This document shows positions 33,402-39,883 of a DNA stretch of 64,000 nt, one piece after another. The notes beneath the pieces were generated by a model. The model was not told the DNA's origin, did not search any database, and saw only the letters and a list, made by a program, of their open reading frames with translations. Position 1 is the first letter of the stretch; every line of letters begins with the position of its first letter. This stretch comes from Pseudoalteromonas sp. A25 (GTDB lineage Bacteria > Pseudomonadota > Gammaproteobacteria > Enterobacterales > Alteromonadaceae): assembly GCF_009176705.1 (NCBI RefSeq), contig NZ_AP021846.1, positions 466,001 to 530,000 of the forward strand, read 5' to 3'. A program made the translations under genes and the position numbers.

Positions 33402-34412
33402 ATGCAAAATCCAGTTAAATCAAGCGGTAACCCAGTAAATACAAGCGATTCGGCGTTTCGTCGCTTTTCCGTTGCGCCTATGCTGGATTGGACTGATAAA
33501 CATTGTCGTACTTTTCATCGAAAGTTAACTAAGCATGCAGTGCTGTATACAGAGATGATCACCACAGGCGCGATATTGTTTGGCAAAGGTGATTATTTAA
33601 GCTTTGGTGAGCATGAAATGCCAGTTGCACTGCAACTGGGTGGTTCGGACCCAAAAGCTTTGGCTGAGTGTGCAAAACGTGCCGGTGAACATGGTTACAG
33701 TGAAATTAACCTAAACGTAGGCTGCCCGTCAGACAGAGTACAAAATGGGCGTTTTGGTGCATGCTTAATGGCTGAGCCGCAATTAGTTGCTGAATGTGTT
33801 GGCGCAATGAAAGCACAGGTTGATATTCCGGTTACGGTTAAAACACGTATTGGTATTGATGAGCAAGATTCTTATGAGTTTTTGACTGCCTTGATTGAGG
33901 CTTCGGCCAAAGTTGGTTGTGACGATTTTATTATTCATGCCCGTAAAGCGTGGTTACAAGGTTTAAGTCCAAAAGAAAACCGCGAAGTGCCGCCGCTAGA
34001 TTATCCGCGCGTGTATCAGTTGAAAAAAGACTATCCAGAGCTGCATATTAGCATTAATGGCGGCGTGAAAACGCTTGATGATAGTCTTCACCATTTAGCG
34101 CATATAGATGGCGTTATGGTAGGACGAGAAGCTTACAGTAACCCTTTTATGCTCTCGCAAGTTGATGAGCTTATTTATGGCGATGAGGCGTTTTTACAAA
34201 CTCGTCATCAAGTGGTACGCAGTATGTACGATTACTTTGAGCAACAGATGTCATCTGGAGCAAACTTTTGGCATATCGCTCGTCACATGTTGGGTATCTT
34301 TCAAGGTCAACCAGGAGCTCGGGGCTTTAGAAGACACTTATCTGAAAATGGCCACAAAAAAGGCGCAGATATTAGCGTTATGGAAAAAGCACTCAGCTTT
34401 GTACCAGAATAA
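33402..34412 (+). CDS. dusA: tRNA-dihydrouridine synthase A, with island-encoded N-terminus
   Basis: From ATG 33402 (AGAGGT ribosome site) the protein is 336 residues, the normal DusA length. DusA uses FMN and NADPH to reduce uridines 20/20a in the tRNA D-loop. Motifs are [10 protein letters not shown] near residue 25, the catalytic Cys in [19 protein letters not shown] near 108, VKTRIGID near 147 and NGGVKT near 220. The first 20 or so residues ([18 protein letters not shown]) are supplied by the mobile element and differ from the original MTLAHTH start left at 18031. Translation therefore now depends on an element promoter. A start at 33339 would add an unlikely leader. Confidence 0.95.
   Translation: MQNPVKSSGNPVNTSDSAFRRFSVAPMLDWTDKHCRTFHRKLTKHAVLYTEMITTGAILFGKGDYLSFGEHEMPVALQLGGSDPKALAECAKRAGEHGYSEINLNVGCPSDRVQNGRFGACLMAEPQLVAECVGAMKAQVDIPVTVKTRIGIDEQDSYEFLTALIEASAKVGCDDFIIHARKAWLQGLSPKENREVPPLDYPRVYQLKKDYPELHISINGGVKTLDDSLHHLAHIDGVMVGREAYSNPFMLSQVDELIYGDEAFLQTRHQVVRSMYDYFEQQMSSGANFWHIARHMLGIFQGQPGARGFRRHLSENGHKKGADISVMEKALSFVPE
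33474..33493 (+). repeat. attR core of the dusA-integrated island (20-bp direct repeat)
   Basis: This is the second copy of the 20-mer at 18070-18089, here inside the reading frame of the intact dusA. To its right lies the native dusA body; to its left, element DNA that still encodes the matching FRRFSV residues with silent differences, as usual for dusA-integrating elements. Confidence 0.92.
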
Positions 34413-34440
34413 TACTCGCTCAGTTACTTTAGCTCATTAA

Positions 34441-34466
34441 AAAAGCCGCTTTTATTGCGGCTTTTT
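34441..34466 (+). terminator. Terminator after dusA
   Basis: AAAAGCCGC at 34441-34449 pairs with GCGGCTTTT at 34457-34465 around the loop TTTTATT, with one further T. It is a typical rho-independent terminator 29 bp after the dusA stop. Confidence 0.9.
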
Positions 34467-34578
34467 AGTGGTCAAAATACGCAATTATTGGTTTTTTAAA
34501 CTACTATTTAACTTGAAAGTCTGTATTGGAAAGGTGTGTTTTTTATATAAGGTTATGAATTTTAATTGGTTTTATTTT

Positions 34579-34594
34579 TTGGCATAGAGCTTGG
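34579..34594 (+). promoter_or_regulatory. Sigma-54-type promoter of the psp locus
   Basis: TTGGCATAGAGCTTGG matches the -24/-12 pattern: TTGGCA, then a GG-N10-Gx spacing with GG at the -12 position instead of the preferred GC. It lies 42 bp upstream of the pspA start. In enterobacteria and Vibrio, pspA transcription needs sigma-54 and the enhancer-binding protein PspF. No pspF gene is adjacent here, so the activator must be encoded elsewhere. Confidence 0.7.
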
Positions 34595-34635
34595 AATAAG
34601 ATAGTTAAACCAACGCCTATGCAAAGGAGCAGAAC

Positions 34636-35325
34636 ATGGCCTTAATTAATCGAATTGAAGACTTAATCAAATCAGAAGTAAATGCGTTTTTAGATAAAGC
34701 AGAAGATCCTCAAAAATTAGCAGCACAATTATTGATTGATTTAAATGACGCGTTAAGTGAGTGCCGTAGCACTGCAGCAGCTATTATTTGTGAACAAAAA
34801 GCACTAGAGCGCCGTCAAGCAAATCAACAAAAGCAAATCGATATGTGGCAGCAAAAAGCTGAGCATGCACTGAGTAAAAATCGTGAAGACCTAGCCAAAG
34901 CTGCGCTAAAAGAGAAGCAACAACTTGTAGATGCAGGACTGGCGTTAGAGCAGCAAAAGCAGTCTTTAGATGAAACCTTAACCAAGTTGAAGGGCGATGC
35001 TGATACGTTAGCGAGCAAAATCCACACACTAAAAGCGAAGCAACAACAGTTTGAGCGCGCTCACAGAACAGTAAATGCGCAATTGAAGTCGCGCAGTGTA
35101 TTACACAGCCAAGAAGTTGAAAATGTACTCGCTCGTTTTGGGCACTTAGAACATAAGGTTGAGCGTATTGAAGCTCAAGTGGAAAGTTATGAGTTAGGTC
35201 AAAGCTCTACAGCACAGCAGTTTGAACAGTTTGAGCGAGACGAAAAAATAGAGGCTGAATTGGCGAGCTTAAAACAGCAAATGCAGCAAAAAAGCGCGCA
35301 AGTAAGCGCGCAAGTAAGCGCCTAG
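34636..35325 (+). CDS. pspA: Phage shock protein A
   Basis: This 229-residue protein is almost wholly coiled coil, beginning with the amphipathic helix ALINRIEDLIKSEVNAFLDKAEDP that binds stressed membrane. PspA keeps PspF inactive and, on membrane stress, oligomerises on the inner membrane to limit proton leakage. The C-terminus ends in an odd short repeat, QVSAQVSA, from duplicated DNA (gcgcaagtaa repeated at 35298-35318). A sigma-54 promoter lies just upstream; pspC follows after 9 bp. Confidence 0.95.
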   Translation: MALINRIEDLIKSEVNAFLDKAEDPQKLAAQLLIDLNDALSECRSTAAAIICEQKALERRQANQQKQIDMWQQKAEHALSKNREDLAKAALKEKQQLVDAGLALEQQKQSLDETLTKLKGDADTLASKIHTLKAKQQQFERAHRTVNAQLKSRSVLHSQEVENVLARFGHLEHKVERIEAQVESYELGQSSTAQQFEQFERDEKIEAELASLKQQMQQKSAQVSAQVSA

Positions 35326-35334
35326 GAGTGAGTT

Positions 35335-35538
35335 ATGAGTATTTATCGTGAGAAAAAAGCTTATTTTCGTGATTTAAGAAATAAAAAGCTAGCGGGCGTA
35401 TGTGCGGGTATTGGGCAGCGCTTTGATATACCTATTTGGTTAACTCGAGTACTTACCGTACTACTATTTTTAAAATTTCCGTTGATGGTCGCTATGGCGT
35501 ACGGCGTTTCATACGCTGTGCTGCCGAGCAAGTCTTAA
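35335..35538 (+). CDS. pspC: Phage shock protein C (PspC domain)
   Basis: This 67-residue protein is little more than one PspC domain: KLAGVCAGIGQRFDIPIWLTRVLTVLLFLKFPLMVAMAYGVSYAVLP, with the signature GVCAGI and membrane segments at the C-terminal half. In enterobacteria PspC is a membrane sensor that releases PspF from PspA. There is no pspB gene between pspA and pspC. It is shorter than enterobacterial PspC, lacking the periplasmic/leucine-zipper tail. Confidence 0.92.
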   Translation: MSIYREKKAYFRDLRNKKLAGVCAGIGQRFDIPIWLTRVLTVLLFLKFPLMVAMAYGVSYAVLPSKS

Positions 35539-35552
35539 CAGGAGGAGATACA

Positions 35553-35876
35553 ATGAAAACCGCATTTTTAGTTCTTATAGCACTGTTGATCTGTTCTACA
35601 TTGTCTTGGCTTAACTCTCCTTTGGCATGGTTGAGCGTACCTGATTTTGTAATGGAGTTAAGTTGGGTCGGAATGGAACTATTTACAGTACTTGTTGGCG
35701 CAATTGCTTTTATAGCGATTATTGCACTACTAGGAATGGGGTTGATTGGTGCGATATTGGTAGTGCTCATTGGGCTAGTATTAGCGCTGCTATTTAACTC
35801 CATTGTTATTGTTTTTCCACTACTGTTGTTAGTGGGCGTTGGCTGGTTAGTTATGGAGCCTAAATCGGCTTGTTAG
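35553..35876 (+). CDS. Psp-locus membrane protein
   Basis: From ATG 35553 (AGGAGG ribosome site) the 107-residue protein starts with a signal-anchor-like helix (AFLVLIALLICSTLSWL) and has two to three further hydrophobic helices (LFTVLVGAIAFIAIIALLGMGLIGAILVVLIGLVLALLF broken only by Gly). A longer reading from 35436 would overlap pspC. It is probably co-transcribed with pspA and pspC and acts in the inner-membrane stress response. Family not recognised; it resembles small membrane proteins found beside psp genes in Alteromonadales. Confidence 0.7.
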   Translation: MKTAFLVLIALLICSTLSWLNSPLAWLSVPDFVMELSWVGMELFTVLVGAIAFIAIIALLGMGLIGAILVVLIGLVLALLFNSIVIVFPLLLLVGVGWLVMEPKSAC

Positions 35877-35961
35877 TTACCTCAAACCATAATTGGTTGG
35901 CGCGAAACTGCTTAATTCATGTTATGATTTAAGCAGTTATTGCTTTGGTCAAGGAAAGTAT

Positions 35962-36471
35962 ATGTTTTCAAAATATTTAGGAATCTTTGTTGTTACCACG
36001 CTTATTTTATTCCCCAGTTTCGTATTTTCAGAGCATGCTCAAGTACAAAATAAGCAGCTTAGTCTAGATGTAAGTAATGCAAACATTCGCCAGTTTTTAC
36101 CAGCGGCTAAGTCGACTGCAGCATATTTCTTTTTAGCTAACCACAGTAACAGTGAACGGGTGTTAAAAAGCGCATCGATTTCAAAAATAGGTCGCGTCGA
36201 AATGCATGAGCATGTTCACCACAACGGCATGATGCGTATGCAGCAAGTGAGCGAAGTGATTATCTCGGCGCATGATAATGTGGCCTTTAAGCCTGGTGGA
36301 TACCACCTTATGGCTTTTGAGCCAACACAAGTACTGAAAAAAGGTGAACAGCTCACATTGACACTATACTTTGCCAACGGTGAGCAGTTGCAAAGCCCGA
36401 TTAAAGTGATCTCTTTACAAGATGAGATCAAACAAAATGGGCATGACCATTCACAACACAATCATCATTAG
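35962..36471 (+). CDS. Periplasmic copper chaperone PCu(A)C
   Basis: From ATG 35962 (AAGGAA ribosome site) the protein has 169 residues and a signal peptide ending in FVFS-EH near residue 23. It carries the PCu(A)C copper site pattern, MHEHVHH followed by MMRM near residue 78 and HLMAF near 113, plus a His-rich tail (HDHSQHNHH) typical of bacterial homologues. The family delivers Cu(I) to the CuA or CuB site of cytochrome c oxidase. It lies 8 bp before the DUF2333 gene, so may be co-transcribed. Confidence 0.88.
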   Translation: MFSKYLGIFVVTTLILFPSFVFSEHAQVQNKQLSLDVSNANIRQFLPAAKSTAAYFFLANHSNSERVLKSASISKIGRVEMHEHVHHNGMMRMQQVSEVIISAHDNVAFKPGGYHLMAFEPTQVLKKGEQLTLTLYFANGEQLQSPIKVISLQDEIKQNGHDHSQHNHH

Positions 36472-36479
36472 GAGCCATT

Positions 36480-37466
36480 ATGCAGCAACATATAGGAAAG
36501 TTTTTTGGTGCACTCGGTGCTTTTATTTTTTTAGGCTATTTACTCGCTGTCTATTGGAGTGTAGAACCTGATGAGTTTGATGTTGTAGCCAGAGCAACTG
36601 AGCAAGCGCAACGCAACAACGAGAAAGTAGTGACAGGGTATGTAACCACCAATACGCTGATCAGTGTAAGCGAAACGTTATTGAATAAGCCTGGGGGCTA
36701 CTTATCAAACGATATGCTGCCACCCAGTGTGCTGATGGATAATATGCCTGCATGGGAATACGGCGCACTAGAGATGGTCAGAGATCTTGCTTTGTCGATG
36801 CGTAAAGACTTTAGTCGCTCGCAATCGCAATCAACTGAGCATCCAGAGCTAAAAATGGCACAGCCACAGTTTAATATCAGCTCAACAGCGTGGGCATGGC
36901 CAAGTGCTGAAGGTGAATACCAACGAGGTATTGATTATTTAAAAGAGTACCGAGCAAAGATTGCCAGTCCTGCTGAGCGAGATAGCCAGTTTTATGCTAG
37001 AGCAGACAACCTACGAGGATGGCTGAAAGAAGCTGAAAAGCGATTAGGTAGTTTAAGCCAACGACTAAGTGCGAGTGTTGGTCAAGATAGAATGAATACT
37101 GATTTAGCCGGAGATAGCGCCGCTAATCAGGCTACTTACGCGCCTAGCCACAGTGAAATAAAAACTTCATGGTGGAAAATCGATGATGTTTTTTACGAGT
37201 CTAGAGGCGCAAGCTGGGCACTGCTGCACTTTTTAAAGGCCATAGAGCATGATTTTGCAGATGTTTTAGCTAAGAAGAATGCAGCAGTGAGTTTGCAGCA
37301 AATTATTCGCGAGTTAGAAGCAACGCAAGAATCGGTGTGGAGCCCAATGATTTTAAATGGTAGTGGCTTTGGACTGGTTGCTAATCATTCGTTAGTAATG
37401 GCAAACTATATCTCAAGAGCTAATGCCGCTCTTATTGAACTCAGTGAACTTTTAGCGCAAGGATAA
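36480..37466 (+). CDS. DUF2333 family membrane-anchored protein
   Basis: This 328-residue protein has a single N-terminal membrane helix (FFGALGAFIFLGYLLAVYW) and a large soluble domain with the DUF2333 phrases GYLSNDMLPPSVLMDNMPAWEYGALEM near residue 73, AWAWPSAEGEY near 138 and WWKIDDVFYESRGASWALLHFLKAIE near 226. Function is unknown; it is conserved across gammaproteobacteria. It is followed after 3 bp by an outer-membrane protein gene, suggesting an envelope role. Confidence 0.85.
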   Translation: MQQHIGKFFGALGAFIFLGYLLAVYWSVEPDEFDVVARATEQAQRNNEKVVTGYVTTNTLISVSETLLNKPGGYLSNDMLPPSVLMDNMPAWEYGALEMVRDLALSMRKDFSRSQSQSTEHPELKMAQPQFNISSTAWAWPSAEGEYQRGIDYLKEYRAKIASPAERDSQFYARADNLRGWLKEAEKRLGSLSQRLSASVGQDRMNTDLAGDSAANQATYAPSHSEIKTSWWKIDDVFYESRGASWALLHFLKAIEHDFADVLAKKNAAVSLQQIIRELEATQESVWSPMILNGSGFGLVANHSLVMANYISRANAALIELSELLAQG

Positions 37467-37469
37467 ACA

Positions 37470-38231
37470 ATGAAAAAATACTGTATCGCAGCCGCGTTGT
37501 CGATGGCTTGTCTTGCACCGGTTGCTCAAGCAGATACATTGCTTGGTTTGTATTTAGGAGCAGAAGGGTGGCAGGCAGATAACTCTGGTAATTTTGCTGA
37601 AAAAGGGAATGCACAATCGTTTAATTTTGACGATGAGACGTTTTCAAGTTATTACGCCGCCCTTGAACACCCGATCCCACTCGTGCCTAACATCAAACTA
37701 CGTTACACCGAACTTGAATTGAGAGGTGCAACCACTTTATCAGAAACGTTTGAGTTTGACGGCAAAAACTTCACCGTTGGTACGGCTGCGAATACCGTCA
37801 CAGACTTAAATCATGTTGATTATACTTTGTACTATGAAGTGTTTGACAATGATCTTGTTTCTTTTGACTTTGGTCTTAACTTAAAGCAGTTTGATGGTTC
37901 TATCAGGCTAGACGGTACCGTTGAGGGAGTACAAACTACTGAAGTTCGTGACTTTTCTGGATTAGTGCCTTTGGGGTATTTACGCGCTCAAGTTGGTCTA
38001 CCTATGACGGGCTTTAGTGTGTTTGCTGAAGGCAGCATGTTGGCCATCGACGATAGTAAGATCCAAGATTATCAAGTGGGTGTGGCGTGGGAAATAATCG
38101 GCAGCATGGCAATGGATGTGTCTGTGCGTGCGGGATATCGCTCTGTCGTGTTAGAGCTTGATGACGTGGATGATATCTCTACTGATATCGATGCTTCAGG
38201 GCCCTTTGCCGGCGTTGAAATTCATTTTTAA
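37470..38231 (+). CDS. TIGR04219-type outer-membrane beta-barrel protein
   Basis: This 253-residue protein has a signal peptide cleaved after VAQA (residue 21) and amphipathic beta strands to the end. It finishes with the C-terminal aromatic pattern FAGVEIHF recognised by the BAM complex. The first strand, LLGLYLGAEGWQADNSGNFAEKG, matches the TIGR04219 family. Function unknown. A terminator follows within 25 bp. Confidence 0.82.
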   Translation: MKKYCIAAALSMACLAPVAQADTLLGLYLGAEGWQADNSGNFAEKGNAQSFNFDDETFSSYYAALEHPIPLVPNIKLRYTELELRGATTLSETFEFDGKNFTVGTAANTVTDLNHVDYTLYYEVFDNDLVSFDFGLNLKQFDGSIRLDGTVEGVQTTEVRDFSGLVPLGYLRAQVGLPMTGFSVFAEGSMLAIDDSKIQDYQVGVAWEIIGSMAMDVSVRAGYRSVVLELDDVDDISTDIDASGPFAGVEIHF

Positions 38232-38254
38232 GTGTTGATAAACATGTATATTGT

Positions 38255-38282
38255 AAAAGGCGGCAATTAAGCCGCTTTTTTT
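38255..38282 (+). terminator. Terminator between convergent genes
   Basis: GCGGC at 38260-38264 pairs with GCCGC at 38271-38275 around AATTAA, flanked by AAAA and a run of seven or more T, with one bulged G. It ends the TIGR04219 gene transcript and, through the A-run, probably also the opposing gene that starts its stop at 38288. Confidence 0.85.
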
Positions 38283-38287
38283 AATGT

Positions 38288-39166
38288 TTAACTCCAATGA
38301 CACTCAAACTCGTCGCTTAATGCATGCTCTAATTGTTGTTTGTATTTTTTATTAATGGGAGAGCTTACGAGCTTTTTTAACTCATCGCCAGTTTGTGTGA
38401 GCTTGTAGTAGCTAAGCACCAGTTCGTTATGTTTAGGGGTTAACGTGAGCTTTTTACTATGAAAAGAAAATTGTATGGGTTGACCTTGCTTCAAACTAGC
38501 TGATTCGATCTCTTTTCTATAAATCAAATTTATATCCATTAAAGTGAGGATATTTGGAAAGCTTAAGCCCGCAACTCCCAAATTGATTGACTCTTTATTG
38601 CCTTTTCTAAGCAAGTCGAAAAACGATGGCTTTTTATAATAGCCGAGCAATATTAAGTAACTATCTTCTTTTTCAAGATAACCACACAAAGCCGCACATT
38701 TTTGTAAAGCCGACGCCTCTCGTTGCGTCATTTGTTTGAGTGTTTGTAAACTCTTCACAGAGAACGTACCGGGAGACACCGTCTCGCCGACCAGAATTTT
38801 TGCCCACAGCTTTTGCATATTTTGGTTGGCAATATCTTCTGCTAAATTAATGAAATGCTCTAACCAGTCGGGATCCGGGCGTCCTTGGCTTGTTACATCG
38901 GGGCAAACACTCAATGCAAAGGCTGTGATCTGTTCTATGTTATGTTGGCGTTGTATTTTATTTAGTTGTTGGCGTTTTAAGGCGCGTTTGAGGATGCTGT
39001 CATCACTACGAACCGAGTATTGGATAGGCATTGTGCCTTTAGCACTGTAACTGTTATCTGAGCCACTACGAGTGCCAAAGTCGCGGCTTTTGACCATTGT
39101 GAAACCAAGTTTTTCTTCTATCAAAGTAGCTAAGCTTGCTTTAGCTTGGGCATTTTTTACACTCAT
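38288..39166 (-). CDS. TIGR03899 family protein
   Basis: This 292-residue soluble protein has the recognisable stretches DDSILKRALKRQQLNKIQRQHNIEQITAFAL near residue 54, DPDWLEHFINLAEDIANQNMQKLWAKILVGE near 98 and PGTFSVKSLQTLKQMTQREA near 132, typical of the DUF2806-like/TIGR03899 family. Function unknown; the C-terminal half is variable. It overlaps the end of the upstream gene by 4 bp, so the two are one transcription unit. Confidence 0.75.
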   Translation of the reverse strand: MSVKNAQAKASLATLIEEKLGFTMVKSRDFGTRSGSDNSYSAKGTMPIQYSVRSDDSILKRALKRQQLNKIQRQHNIEQITAFALSVCPDVTSQGRPDPDWLEHFINLAEDIANQNMQKLWAKILVGETVSPGTFSVKSLQTLKQMTQREASALQKCAALCGYLEKEDSYLILLGYYKKPSFFDLLRKGNKESINLGVAGLSFPNILTLMDINLIYRKEIESASLKQGQPIQFSFHSKKLTLTPKHNELVLSYYKLTQTGDELKKLVSSPINKKYKQQLEHALSDEFECHWS

Positions 39167-39693
39167 ATCGCTGCTCGTAATTTAAGTTCCGTTTGTAAAT
39201 TATTAAATGCTGAAATAATCAGTTGTCGTAAATTATACTCAAGGTAAAGCGCCGCATAGCCGCCTAATAGTGTAGAGTTTATTGTGCCAGAAATCTGCCA
39301 AATTACAGTAGTAGATTGATCTTGCTGCACAAACCGCACTTGCCCTTGAGCGCTATGTTCATTATTGAAAAGCACCGAAAAATGTATTCCTTGTGGAGTT
39401 TGTTTCGTAATTGTTAGCTCCACTGTGGCTAGTTGATGTTCAATACTTGCGTGCGCGCCAATACCTTGGCTTGGGCTGGAAAAATACAGTTGCTGCGATT
39501 TACTGATGCGCTGCCATGCCATCAATTCAGACCAGCGCCTTAAGTCAAGTAATGAAGATAGCTGGGTTTTATCAGTGGTTGAAAATGTCATTTGTTGCTT
39601 TAATTGATATTTATGAGGCAAAAGTAAGCCAGTCACCACAAACAACAAGGCGGCCAATAGTAAGGCTTTTATTACAATAACGAAGGTTTTAAT
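39163..39693 (-). CDS. SRPBCC-like membrane-anchored protein; possible ATT start
   Basis: The body (residues from about 20) looks like a polyketide-cyclase/START-type fold (MTFSTTDKTQLSSLLDLRRWSEL, GQVRFVQQDQSTTVIWQISG), preceded by one membrane helix. The first conventional start is TTG at 39657. Extending upstream in frame gives IKTFVIVIKALL, completing the basic-then-hydrophobic anchor, and begins at an ATT (39693) preceded by AGGAG at a good distance. The only ATG there is out of frame and stops after two codons. The true start is therefore ATT at 39693 or TTG at 39657. Function unknown. Confidence 0.6.
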   Translation of the reverse strand: MKTFVIVIKALLLAALLFVVTGLLLPHKYQLKQQMTFSTTDKTQLSSLLDLRRWSELMAWQRISKSQQLYFSSPSQGIGAHASIEHQLATVELTITKQTPQGIHFSVLFNNEHSAQGQVRFVQQDQSTTVIWQISGTINSTLLGGYAALYLEYNLRQLIISAFNNLQTELKLRAAI

Positions 39694-39883
39694 ACATAAC
39701 TCCTAATGCAATATTGCTGACATCTAACACGCAAGTGTTTGAACATCGTCTATAATATTTCATGAGTGTGAATGAAATTTATATCTTGTAGTAAAAATGT
39801 ACCACAATTCGTATGATGGTAAACGACTTAGTAAACCTAAGCTTAGAACAAGCAAAATAGAGTATTGCATTGAAGGGTAGAAA

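Larger units (their letters stand above)
18090..33473. mobile_element. dusA-integrated element: retron, corticovirus-like prophage and integrase
   Basis: The two att copies enclose a unit of about 15.4 kb. Contents left to right are a retron cassette (18170-19934), a PM2-like prophage core (20064-30966), a tRNA-like hairpin, an AT-rich pentapeptide-repeat gene (31122-31973) and the integrase (32224-33291). Recombination between the att copies would restore an uninterrupted dusA and release a circle. PM2 itself is about 10 kb, so the unit exceeds that genome size by roughly half. Either the capsid is larger, the retron is lost before packaging, or the island is a composite. No second att copy was seen inside. 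Confidence 0.9.

Noticed and set aside
35298..35318. CRISPR-like or minisatellite repeat at the end of pspA
   Set aside because: It is only a two-unit duplication of about 10 bp encoding QVSA twice; no spacers or further copies.
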